Shown: positions 49,001-60,804 of the stretch, in pieces
How positions within the stretch are numbered: the stretch's first letter is position 1
How the letters are laid out: the number at the start of each line of letters is the position of its first letter
Assembly: GCA_024349245.1 (NCBI GenBank)
Contig: JALDNG010000020.1
Coordinates: 5,214,501-5,278,500 of the forward strand
DNA length: 64,000 bases
Reading direction: 5' to 3'
Source of the DNA: Neodontobutis hainanensis
Taxonomy: Eukaryota; Chordata; Actinopteri; Gobiiformes; Odontobutidae
Program-made: the position numbers and the translations under genes
The notes under the pieces: model-generated
Databases searched by the model: none
What the model was told of the DNA's origin: nothing
The model's input: only the letters and a program-made list of their open reading frames with translations

Positions 49001-52000
49001 CATTTAAATATCATGATTCAAAGCCCTGTAGTATCATTCTCTGTTTGCTTCTTGTACAAACATACCCCAAAGGTTAGCAACTTTTTTATAGCATGTCTTT
49101 AAACATGGAGATTTGATATGCATGTATATACAATGTGAATATAACCAATATATTTCATTTACAGAACAAAAACAGTGCAAATGTCACATACAGTAGATTG
49201 ATTTGAGAAATTGTCTTGCCTCTGTAATCAATCACTCACACCTCTGCAGGAAGTGCATTATTGTGTACTAAGCAAACCTCGACCCCCTGTCCTCCCTGTC
49301 CACAGTGGGGGTCTTTGTTTCAGCTAAAGCCCTTAAATCAGTCCTGCCCCCGGGCCACCCTCCGACCCCTGGCTTCATGTGGTGCTCCTCGGGGCTAAAG
49401 TTGGGAGGATAGTCCCCGGAGGTCAGATTGAGTGGGAGTCAGAGAAGAAGAAGAAGAGAAAGGGAGGAACAGATCAAAGTAGCAGCAGGAAGCAGCTCTA
49501 ACTCAACACCATGAGATGAGATCAAATCCTCTGAACTGGAAATAATATCAACAGCAGATACAAATACACACGCATCAGTTTTACCCCGAAAAATAAGCTT
49601 TGACTCCTCTGTAATCGTCCTGCTTTTCTTAAACCAGGTCTGATTGAAAAAACCTCTATAGAGCTAAGGAGATATTTTGCCCTATAGTAAGTGTTGGGGT
49701 ATTGTTAGGTTATAACTAAATATTTTTATCATATTACTTTTGAGGCACCATAGACCATTGAAAAAAAAAGAGCATGCAGTCACTTGCATAATTTTAACAT
49801 CTTTCCATAAGGACCACTTATTGGTTTAGGTTCTTTATTAACATAGCAGTGACCATGTACAAATGACAGATACATAAACCCATCCAAATCAAACGATCCT
49901 CATCCGGCCCCCTGGCTGTTATATGACCTATACCTGCTCCAGCCACCTGGATGCGTACCCTCTGACAGCGCCGTTTGAGTCAATAAGCACCACAGCAGGT
50001 CCGGCGGCGAGCCCACCGGGAGCCACATCTTTGCGGTCACTAAAAAAGCAATGGAACAGCTATGGTGCCTTTGTGTTGCCTCAGAATTACCCCAGGCTTT
50101 TCAAAGCGGATCGTTGTTGTATGAAGCCTGTTGTTTAGTGGCCTTCATTTTCACAACCTGAGTTGCTGTCTGGGGAAATGCCACAGGTTTTCGACTTGAC
50201 AGCAGGAGGTGTGTATGGACTCACACAGAGACTAGTCTCTAATGTCACAATGTAATCTATGGTGTCTGATCAAAACAGGTTACATGCTTTTATACAGACG
50301 TGATAGAAATGCACATTTTATCCAAAGCTATGTGAAAGTCTGTGACTAAGGTGTCTGATTGAAGGTGCCGTGACATGTTTTATAAAAGGGAATACAGCAA
50401 GTTGTAACTTTTTACTTCATGAAGAGCTGCTTTGCTTACTTTTTATGATGCAGTCACAAAGCATCAATGTAAACTACAAATCAGCTCTGCCAGACTTTTA
50501 AAGGTTAAACACAAAGGATCAACAGGGCATAGGTGGCCCCATGGTGATAATGTCAGATGTTTAGTTATTTCACAGTACAGTACCTGTGCTAATCATCAGA
50601 CAAAGACAGACACAAAGAGGTGGAGCAGTGACAGCAGGTGGACCAGTGCGAACATAGGTCACTCTTGAATGAATGTGGTTGTTATATAAAGTCTGGGAGC
50701 TTTAAAAGGTGAAAAGGTGCAGTTACTGTAAAGAGTTTTTTTTTTTTTTTTGGAAATTGGACAATATGAATATATCTCAGCAAATTCATGAAGCATGTTA
50801 TAATGCTACAGAAAGTTTTAATAGGATTTGGCATTTGTGGAAAAAATATTGGAAAAATAATTTTTGGTAAGAATCAACTTAACTAAACTAGTGCAGTCCA
50901 GTGATGGGGTTTGCTTTCCAACTGACAACAAGCTTTGTGAGAATAAAGAGAGAAGCGCAGAAGGCGGTGGGAGTTTGTGAGCTCACAATGAACATTTGGT
51001 GTTTCTGCTGTTTCCATGTGAGCAACTGCAATAGAGAAGTTACTATGTGAAAGCACTGCAGAGCATTAATGCAATTACTGTAATCAAATCATGGTTAGTT
51101 AGCAGCCTTTATCTAAATCCAGTGGTTTTACAGAGTTTAAGTAGAGCTTAGCAAAATGAAGATCGTATTCTCCATAAAGCAAGCTCTTCCTGTTGTGGAG
51201 ACTGTTGCTTTTGTGGCGAAGGAACAGCCCCAGCTTCGTGTTTGTGCAATAAAACATTTAAAGAAATACATTCCTATGTCACACCATGCAACACCAGGAT
51301 TTATTGACATTTTAGAGATTACACATTTAGATTGAGAAATATCTCTAACCAAAGAGTTTTTCCTCTTGAGTTGTGTGACAAACATCTGTAATTCAAAATT
51401 ACTTTTTCATTATAATTAATTGATGATTAATAGACACAATCAAGAAAGATTACACTATAGTTCAAATTCAGCAATAGTTTAATCAGTACCAGATCCATCT
51501 GTCTGGCATGTGTCATCAAAAACAGAAAAGCAATATTTTACTTCAGCAAGGGAAGCAAAAAGCATCTCCTCAGTTTTCTGCCATTGGAAAATGTAGGTCA
51601 TCCAAGAATGGTTTGTCAGGTATTGACAATCCCAGCTGTTTTTGGACTAATACATTACACTGTTCTTGTGACAGTATTGTTAATGTAGTTCTGCAATATA
51701 AGAAAAGCTGAAACTCCTCCAAAGTGTTTTATTATAAAAAATTTAATATTTTTTATTCAACAGTGATATTGAGACATTTTCAACATGTATAAAGTGGGAA
51801 CGCATTGGAGTGTCTCAGAAAGTAAAAGTTTGCACTGATTTCTTGCAGTTTTCCAGCTGGCATTTCAATGTATTTGTAGTGTTTCTATTACAACAGTAAT
51901 GCACATACATTATGTTTGATTTTACAAACCCATTGAGCCATAAGATGACATTGCCAACATACTGTATATACACACAGTAAAAATGTAGTGTAGTCAGAGG

Positions 52001-54007
52001 CATGTTTTGGGTGTTCGAGTGATATGATAGTTTCCACTTGCACCCCCTTCTTCAGGTCCGGGCTGCATCTGGATGGCAGGTATGTGTGGAGGGATGCAGT
52101 GGTGCGGGGGGTGAGGTGGGGTTGAGAATGGTAATCACCTGAAGGTGGGCTGGTTGCTATGGCGTCCCACCGCTGCACAGTGACAGCAGCGAGAGCTTAT
52201 TGAGTTGCACAGAGGTGGAGAGAGCTGTCGAGCTGTCGGGAGCACTCAGGATTACATTCACACAAATGCACCACAGACAGAGTTACTACACCTGCGAAGA
52301 CCCAGCCCAAGCTACAATGTATTTAATTATTTTTACTTCACTGTTGTCTTCTAGCTATAAATACATTTTACATTTAGATAGTTCAATGAGACTTTGAACT
52401 TTTACTTCTGCCATAAGATTACTTTTTAGGAGACAATTACTTTCTTACAGACAAAAGATTTTTCTATATGTTCAAATTGCTGTAAAAGATTCACCCTAAA
52501 GCCACTTTCAAAGGGGAGATGATTTTTTTTTTCTCCAAATAATTGAATTGCTTGCATGGCACAGCTTGCAGGACATTCATTGATTTATTGTTACATAGTG
52601 AGGTAAATAAGAAACACAAAAAGTATTGGCATCAGGTCTGTTTTAGGCCTAAATGCCAAGGCTTGCAACAGAAACAGCCGACCAGTCACAATATAGCAGG
52701 CTATCTGACCAACAACCACAAGATTTAATGGGAAGAAAATGTTGAAATGTTGAAAATGTTGAAACAAAAATTAAAATAATGTATTTGTAAGTGAAAATTC
52801 TGACATTCTGGTAGCCCTTGAAAAGCATACTACAGTCTAAGGGATCAGACTGTGATCCTTTACATCACATATTAGCCTTAATAACAATAGCCACATAATA
52901 ATTGGACCAAAAACTCCTTTACGCTTTTTAATGTAGCTGGTCTACAGTTGGTGTAAAGTTGGTTTGTTGACCACTAGACGAGGGTAAGCAGTGCTGATAA
53001 ATCTTGATTTTCTATTTGAACACCATCTGCCTGAGATTTTCAGTCTGCTTCAACAAACCTGCGTTGTCACGTCAGAAAGACACGCAAACTGAGTTAGGGT
53101 GCCACACAGTCCTCCTCCCAAACCACACAGTGAATAAAACAAACCCATTCAAAAAAATATAACTCGCTGTGAAAAAAGGTTGTTCACAGCAACTGACAGC
53201 TGCCCACACATTTGTCAGGAATAAACATGTTCAGATATCAGACAGATGGAAATGCAGCCAGCGTTGGAGCGAGCTACAGTCACCAGTCCTCAAAACTTTC
53301 AGCAGCAAACCCCAACAGCATGGTACAATAGTACGTCTTAACAGCCAACTGAGTGAGCCCATCACCAAATATTAAACTGTATGTCGCTGGACACAAGACA
53401 AACAACAATACTACCACATTTACAGAAGATAAAACATTTGGTCAATTAAAACAAATAGTAAAAAAAAAACTGTTAAAATTTGTAATGGAGGTAAGATGTT
53501 CAGTTAATTAACAGTATTCTTTTAAGGTTATATCAACTAGTTCTATTTTACTCTACTCATATTCACATCCTCCCTTCCTGCACACACTCAGGCTTTTAAA
53601 ACACACTGGTAGCAGCTCTGTGCCAAAATAGCAATTACCCTGCTGTGCAGAGAGATAGGAGCCGCTGGCCCTGAAGCAGACACCTCTTTTTACTTATGTA
53701 AATATCACATGTCAGTGTCTCTATCCAATTTGGAGAGGCATAACAGCCTGTGTGCACATATGTGTGTTTATGAGTGTGTGCCCAGAAGTGTCGCCTGGAC
53801 TGAGGGATAGGTGAGCAGTTTCCTTTTTAAACAGAGGAAGTATGAGTCTGTTCACAACTGTAGAGTTATCTGTTTTTTATAACACATTTGCAGAGTTAAG
53901 CTGTAGAACAGTCTAGCTCATTTGGAGACTGTGGGATAAAGTAATTTATGGATAATTTCTTTTTTCCGTATATTACAAATATTGCTTAAATGTAAAATCT
54001 ATTAAAT
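49001..54007. other. upstream intergenic DNA, no gene seen
   Basis: AT-rich with a GC-richer, non-repetitive stretch at 49,270-49,480 and a run of 16 T at 50736-50751. Several short open frames are present; none has a domain I recognise. Confidence 0.6.
50736..50751. repeat. T16 homopolymer
   Basis: A run of 16 T on the plus strand. It could be the tail of an old retroposed sequence on the minus strand, but no body was recognised. Confidence 0.9.
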
Positions 54008-54035
54008 GGGGGCTCTAGCTCAGTCAGTAGAGCTC
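54008..54035 (+). repeat. tRNA 5'-half-like fragment
   Basis: Contains an acceptor-like GGGGCTC, then TA, and a perfect D-arm: GCTC, an 8-base loop AGTCAGTA, then GAGC. No anticodon arm or T-arm follows, so it is a fragment and not a tRNA gene. Probably a remnant of a tRNA-derived SINE head. Confidence 0.5.
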
Positions 54036-54206
54036 AAAATACGTAAATCTATTTCCCTCTCTCTATCACCCCATTACTTGACATCCTACTGTCTACTATC
54101 ATATAAAGGCAAAAAAGCATTAAACAGTGTTGAATTGTGGTGAATGACGTTGTGAATATTTGCTGCATTAAAATATTTATGTTATATAGAAATATATGTC
54201 AAAAAC

Positions 54207-54456
54207 TGGGGTGCATGTGACAGCGCTCCTGCCTCACAGAAAGAAGGTTGTGAGTTCTAACCCCAGTCGACACAAACACTGTGCCGACTGGAGTGAATGG
54301 TCGTCTGTAACTGTCTGTTTCTAATGGATCGCCCTGCGACTCTCCACTGTCCAGGATGTACCCCGCCTCAGGCCCAAAGCTGCTGGGATAGGCTCCAGTC
54401 ACCTGCGACTCCTAATGGGACCAAGTGGAAGAAAATGAATGAAGGAATGAATGAAA
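54207..54456 (+). mobile_element. tRNA-derived SINE-like repeat, copy 2 (diverged)
   Basis: Shares the head segment CTCCTGCCTCACAG-AAGAAGG with copy 1, has a B box-like GTTCTAACC (54254-54262) and a decayed A box. The body includes GCTGGGATAGGCTCCAGTCA, a phrase typical of a very common fish repeat, and ends in GAATGAAGGAATGAATG, a short tetranucleotide tail. The 3' half differs from copy 1, so the two carry different tails behind related heads. Confidence 0.7.
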
Positions 54457-54774
54457 ATCTAAAGTTGTGTTTGTCTGAATTCAGCTGTGTTTCTGGTGTG
54501 TGGTCGTTTCTCCTTCATTGCATCGTGCCTCATGGAGCAGAGCCCATATTAAGAGATTCTGCATCTATTACTATCAGCAGTAAAGTTAATAAAAAATATA
54601 ATTGTTAGGCCCATTATTTTATTAAATATTATATGTTTAGACTCTTGCTAAGGCTAATGGACGGGTTTAAATAGTAGCAGCAGCAGCAGGAGTTCACAGG
54701 CACTCACAATTGAATGTGCTTTCTCTCACACTCTGCACTTATTATCTTAAGAAAAGAAAGTCAACAGTGGCTAA

Positions 54775-54784
54775 TGATTGACAG
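54775..54784 (+). promoter_or_regulatory. PBX-PREP/MEIS composite motif TGATTGACAG
   Basis: Exact match to the decameric PBX-PREP/MEIS composite site, about 9.4 kb upstream of the epha4 start. A 10-mer is expected by chance every few hundred kilobases on two strands, so it is suggestive only. Confidence 0.25.
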
Positions 54785-55332
54785 GGGCCTGATTATTTCA
54801 ACCTGACATTGACTCACTACCTCCATAACCTTTCTCATGCAATCAGACATTACAATATTCACAAAGCATGTGGTGTTACTCGATGACAACACCACATCAA
54901 TAGAGAATGTTTTTATTATCAATTGAGATATACTTCCTTGTGCCCAAAGGTAAATTTGTCTTTGGTTAATGTTCAGCAGTGGCTACAGAGCATGGTTTTA
55001 TCATAAAAGAAACAAAGACAAAATTTGCAGAACACAATGGGTTTGTTATGTAATGCACACTAAAATTAAAAATAACAATAATAAAAATTGAGTATGAGGT
55101 AATCACAGTGTCTGATGAAAAACTCATGTAAATAAGGCAGTTAAGTAATGTCTGGGTCTAAATGTTTGTTTTCTGCGACTGACTGAGCCAGGCATTGAGC
55201 CACTTGAGCATCACTGAACCCTCTAGAGGATAAAAGCAGGTGAGCTTGCATCCATCCCACTTTGTATGTAGAGCGTCTATACCTCTGGAGTGGAGTCCCC
55301 CTGTGTAACCCAACCTCCGTAATAACCCCTCC

Positions 55333-55341
55333 CCCCCACGC
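55333..55341 (-). promoter_or_regulatory. EGR/Krox20-like motif (one mismatch)
   Basis: The minus strand reads GCGTGGGGG, one mismatch from the EGR consensus GCGTGGGCG. Mouse Epha4 is a known Krox20 target in hindbrain rhombomeres 3 and 5. It sits in a C-rich stretch, which raises the chance of a false match. Confidence 0.2.
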
Positions 55342-56142
55342 TCCTCTCCGTTTCCCCCTCAAAGGCTGCAGGTAAATGGGGTAATCTGGTGCCCCATCGC
55401 GCCCTCTATCTGGATGCATGAAACTTAACCCCCCCCCCACAACATCACAGCGTACTGACCTCCATCCTGTCCACTCCCAACAAGGCCCACCTATTCCTCT
55501 CTCCTTCTCCCGCTCTCCTCCTCCTATCTAATCACAGTCCATTAGCCGCCCCATTAAAATTCTTTTGTCCAATTTGGGAGGAATGCTACCCTCGTGGAAA
55601 AACAGAATGAAGCCACAATAGGCCCTTTTGAGATCTCGCTCGACTTTTATTACGAAGAGTCGCTGAAGAGTGCCACCCACCTCTAAGTAGCTCTCTGGCC
55701 CTCAGTCACTCTCTTACGTGCTGTGTGTAAGCCTTGCATGTTAAGCACATAAGTGAGCTTGGACTGTGTTAGCCATTTTATTATGAAGAGAGTGCTATAT
55801 AAAAGAGCACAAAGCAGCACAATGTAGCACTTTAGAAGTTGTTTGCTCTTAGGATGTGTTCTTTAAAAAAAACACTGCATCATTAAGTGTTTGAGTCTAG
55901 GCATGTATTTGTTTTAGGGTTTAAGCATTTAACTTAGCTCTTAAAGTGAAAATGAATGGCAATGATTAAATGTTACCATGGCATCCCTTTATTGACATTT
56001 ACAGTATTGTGGCTGATTACAAAGCAAAAAGTTAACATTTTTTATTTGAATTTGATGTGTTGGAGGCAGAAACATACAGTATTTGAGAAAATATGACCAG
56101 TGTCATGTGGTCATGGATTGTAGAATATTTTAAACTGCAGCC

Positions 56143-56334
56143 CTTCTGGGTTCCTGGTCTACAGTGCTCAGTACCTACCACAAGGCAGGACACATGGAGG
56201 ACCTCAGAGCTTCCTGCACCATTAGCTTTGAACACCTTAGTTCCACAAAACAAAGGAGTCAAAACAATAATGACTGTTGTTGGATTACAAATGAGACAAT
56301 AGTATAAACATAAAGTAATGGCTGCTGCATTACT
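56143..56334 (+). repeat. dispersed repeat, copy A
   Basis: Matches copy B (60597-60804) in the same orientation from CTTCTGGGTTCCTGGTCTAC to TGGCTGCTGCATTACT, with several indels. Compared with copy B it lacks about 25 bases after GGAGGAC and has about 16 extra bases before GAGTCAAAAC. The end forms an 11-bp perfect inverted repeat (56310-56320 with 56328-56338) around GCTGCTG. Probably a non-autonomous mobile element; family not identified. Confidence 0.85.
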
Positions 56335-58621
56335 TTATGGCTGATACACTGCATGCATGTTAGTGTATTGTTCATTAAAGGGAACCCACATCAAAAACAT
56401 GTGACAGAAAATCTTCTGCATGCTCTGTAACAAGTTGCCGTTTGTGTTGTCAGTCCTCCTTTCATACCCAGTTCTGCCACTGCAAACTAAACAAAACTGA
56501 TGTCATAGTGTCTGCTAGTCTATAAATACACTTTTGGACTTTTATATAGTGCCTGTGTATCTTTATTGTTAATGCTCATATCTATCTGTGGGCTCCATTA
56601 TAAAAACTATTTAGGTGGCTTATTCAAGACTTGAACACACTTTGAAAGTTTATTTGTTTTTTGTTTTTTGAGGCATGAGATTGTCCCACTGCTCAACATT
56701 GGGTTCATTGTTTTTAAAATTGTCCAATATAGCTGACCGGTTGGCCATAACCAAACTAGAGTCTAATGGAGACTTTGTTCACGAAAGCAAAACGTGGGAA
56801 CCCCTTAAAGCAGCCACACACTCTTAAATACATAGACTTATCTGTCAGCTTTCTGGGACACAGGCTGGAGACGACAGGCGATTATGACAGACTGAGACAT
56901 GCTGATAACAGATAGGAGCAGCTATTCGACAGATGCAAAATGTGTATGTGTGTTTGCCAGCCAGAGAGGCTCCAGTACTATGCAAGCTAAGCACACTATG
57001 GATAAAAGTAACAATGAAGAGAAGAAAGTATGGAAGATAAACTGACTTTACGTTGGTACTAGTTGTAGAGTTTTGTAAAAGGGACTGACAGCTCAGGAAC
57101 AAGGCTCAAATATACATGTAGGCTATGTCTTTACTTATTTGTTATTTGTTATTGAAATCTTCAAAGCTACAAAATTACAAATCAAGTGAGTTTGTATTGT
57201 ATCATGAGATTTCACTTAAACCTTAAAAGACCTTGTAAGATTTGAAAATGAAAGTGAGCAGGACTTTTTTAAATGACTTAAAACCTCACATAAACTATTC
57301 TTTGTTTTTACAAGGACATAAATGTAATAGACACTAATATTTTTTTATTGAAACCTTTATTTAAAAAATCCACTTGCAAGATTAATTAAATATATATATA
57401 AACGATATTTTATTCTATGCAGTAACTCTTAAAAGCAACCATCATAACATTTAGCTTCAGTTTGCAGTGACATTACGTGTAGCTCGAGGGGCTAAGCTTC
57501 CATTACACCTTCTACACAGTAATTACTAAAATGAGGCCAGCACTTTATAGGACGGGGCTTTCCATTACCACCAGCTCATTTGTAACAAAAGGCTACATTT
57601 GAGTTCGCACATGTTGAAGCCTCTGGTAGGTGCCCTGAACGCTGTGTTTAGTGTCACTAATGCTCTGTGCTTCAGATGTGTTACTGTTGGTCCAGTCACA
57701 TGTAACACTTACAAACAGAATATAACAAGTATCTATGAAGTGTGGTGGGAAAAAGCTCGTGTCTGTCTGCTTGCCTGTGTGAGTTTGAATATGTGTTTTC
57801 AGGACTGTAGCTACACTGTGTGGACAGTGGTGAGGGCCAACCTTCTGAACATATCTAAGCTTACAGAAATAAACACGATAAAGCAACACAATAAAAGCTA
57901 GAGGTGAGCTTGTGCATTTTACAGTTTGTTTTGGCCTATTGTAATTACTGCACCACTGGGTATAATACTTTGACTATTCCCAGTGTAAAAGCCAGTGGTG
58001 GTAGAGTTAAACAAGACGAATAAGAGGCTGACATTAGGAGAAAAATAATCTCAACGCTTGTGTGTGTCCTACATAGTGTAAGTCTAGATGTAATCCAGAG
58101 CAGGAAGCCGGGCAGGGCGTTACAGTAGGTGTTAAAGCTCCACTGCTTCCCTGAAACACTGCTGTTGACTGTTTCACTCAGTGCCCGCTAATATGCAGCC
58201 CCTATAGGGTTTCAGCACAGCGGCCCACTGAGCAGCTCCAAACGTCATCGCCAGCAAAGAAACCCATCAGCTTCGCTGTCAAGGTTGCTGTGTGTGGATG
58301 GAAGAAATCCACCGCTCTGATAAAGATATTTATATATTATGTGTTATCTGCGCAGTATTGCAGAAATTATATAAAAAAAGATTTTGTCATATAGTTCTCT
58401 CTACAAGTAATCTATCAAAATAAACAAAAGTTAGAGCTCATCTTTCAAAATGTCTGGTGACAGAAAGCATGTTTATTTGTTTAATTATTTTTTTATTTTT
58501 TAAATTTACTATGAATGTTTATTTATTAATATTTTGTACACATTTTGTTTGTGTATGTGTTTATGTTCTGTTGCTAATCAAGCTTTGTCTTAAATATTTA
58601 ATTATATATATATATTTATAG

Positions 58622-58686
<65 letters not shown>

Positions 58687-60596
58687 TGAACCTGTGTGAA
58701 AGTTCTCACTGTTTTCTCATGAAATGTTATATATTATTTTGGGTATAAGTCATACCACATAATCTGAAAAACTTACTGTGATATACTTTATAATGTGTGA
58801 CTTGCATGTCAATTATGAATGTTTATGTAGGATGAGGTACAATGTCAAAGTTATGTACCACTTCCTGATTTAGTGTTATTTAAAGTGTGTTATAACATTT
58901 ATCTATTTGGATGTATCACTTGCACATAAAAATAAAAATAAATATTTTTTTTGTTCAGCTTGTCAGAGTGAGTTATTACAACAGCTAATGTTTCATGCTT
59001 CACTGAACATCCACATGCCCATCCTTTCCCCTGTAATACATGCTTTTTGACTAGTTACAAAAATCAGGAAAAGCATGACATGTTATTTCCAAACTTTGAG
59101 CACATCACTGCTTTTTTCAGGAATAAGGAAAACAGTGAACACAACTTGTCACATACTTCCCGTGACACAACTGTGACATTGAAGAGATGCTCATTTAACT
59201 TCCTATACCAATGAGCAGCACAAAGGAAAGCAGCTGCCTCTTCAAAGAACAACACATGTCAACACCATTTCTGTGGCAGGCCTGTCAGACAGCGTTGTAT
59301 CCATTGGGCAACTATCTGTCAACAAGAGCCTGGACCTTTATCACCCTCTAGCCCCTTCAGCAGACCTCAGATCCCCTCTTCATCGACTGATAAACGTCAG
59401 GAGTGTGCTGGCAGTGAGAAGTAGGAAGGTGTCAGTAGGCCTGTTGGTCCACAAGTTGCTTTATACTTTATATGGCAGTCGCTCTCATTTAAGTGCTATC
59501 TTCTCCATTGTTTTCAAAGAGCTACAAAGTCCCCAGTTGACATCTCTCAGGGTTACGGGCCAAACACATGCACATGACTGATTAGAGGATGTTTAAAATG
59601 TATAAGGAAATGACCCAACATCAAAGCACTTCTATTTTTACTGGAGTTAACAGTACACAGTGGTGTGTATTGGTGCACAATACAGCTAATTTAAAAACGA
59701 TTACCTACACATTGAATTTGTTTTATTTACAGTTTTAACAATATATGCTAAATGAGTTGTGGTCTGTGAATGTTTTCTTCTTGTTATACAGTACAAAAGC
59801 TAGTTCTGAGAAGCATTTGGACATTAACCGGTCAAATACAGATCCCCTCAGCGGTCCTCGGTCTTACAGTGGTTTGTTGTTTTCAGTGGGGTGTTTATTG
59901 GGATGAGGATTGCAGTGGGGGTGGGTTAAGACGGAAGCTCTGGGAGATCAGTGAGGACTAACGGCTTGATAACGAGCGGAGCATTGAGGCTGGTGTGGGA
60001 GCAGGGGTTGGAGGAGATAACTGCCCACGCTGACTTAAAACACGAGAACCAAGTCGTTAAAAAAAGCAGTGTACGCTGTTGTAAGAATGCTGAAATTCTG
60101 GAATGTACAGTTCATATTTGCTCTCTTTGTTGTAGCAGTGGCTCAGGGACCATTAAAGTTTCATCTCGGCTTGAAAAAGCTGCTTTAAAAGCTTAATCTA
60201 AAGGAAATTGCAAAATACAATATTCTAAATTAAATAGCAAAATATAATATTTAATGCGTCTACAGTGGCTGTGTCTCATGTATGTTCATTAACCAGCACA
60301 AAAAGAAATTTTAATTACATTTTTTTAAAGAAAAGCACATTTTAAACATGGGACGAGATGCTAGCTAAAAAATTTTGAGATGTATGTTACAAAGACATTT
60401 TGAGTGAATGCTTTAAAACATATTTTAAAAAAGCCTTGTGTTCCAAGAGTCCAAACAGATTTTTTTTTTCAACCATATTTCTAAAAAACATAACACCGGA
60501 TTTTTCTTTTCTTTATACAAGTTGGAGTGTCTGTTTAATCTCACATTTTTTTCTTTAACATTTCAAAGCAGCCAGTTACGCTTTGTCAATAAAGGA
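56335..60596. other. upstream intergenic DNA, no gene seen
   Basis: AT-rich; contains the (AT)28 tract at 58626-58681 and a GC-richer, non-repetitive stretch at about 58,090-58,310. Short open frames show no known domain. Confidence 0.6.
58626..58681. repeat. (TA)28 microsatellite
   Basis: Fifty-six bases of perfect TA repeat, preceded by a shorter interrupted TA tract. Self-complementary and likely to vary in length. Confidence 0.95.
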
Positions 60597-60804
60597 CTTC
60601 TGGGTTCCTGGTCTACAGTGGTCAGTACCTACCACAAGACAGGCACATGGAGGACAAGCAAGTCATAATCAAATGGCCTACCTCAGAGCTTCCTGCACCA
60701 TAAGCATTAGCTTTGAACACCTTAAGAGTCAAAACAATAATGACCGCTGTTGTATTACAAATGACACAATATTATAAACATAAAGTAATGGCTGCTGCAT
60801 TACT
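60597..60804 (+). repeat. dispersed repeat, copy B
   Basis: Second copy of the repeat at 56143-56334, about 4.4 kb away and in the same orientation. It keeps about 25 bases (around GTCATAATCAAATGG) missing in copy A. Flanking DNA of the two copies is unrelated, which points to separate insertions and not a local tandem duplication. Confidence 0.85.

Larger units (their letters stand above)
54457..56142. other. upstream intergenic DNA with a possible regulatory block
   Basis: Non-repetitive and GC-richer than its surroundings at about 55,140-55,760, with a C-rich run near 55,430. It contains the PBX/MEIS-type and EGR-like motifs listed separately and a 15-base motif occurring twice. A minus-strand frame at 55141-55440 (99 codons) matches no family I know. 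Confidence 0.4.

Noticed and set aside
54008..54035. Functional tRNA gene
   Set aside because: Only the acceptor-like start and D-arm are present; no anticodon arm, T-arm or 3' acceptor follows.
55141..55440. 99-codon minus-strand open frame in a GC-richer stretch
   Set aside because: No family recognised. The frame is explained by higher GC and a C-run, which reduce stops. Kept only as part of a possible regulatory block.
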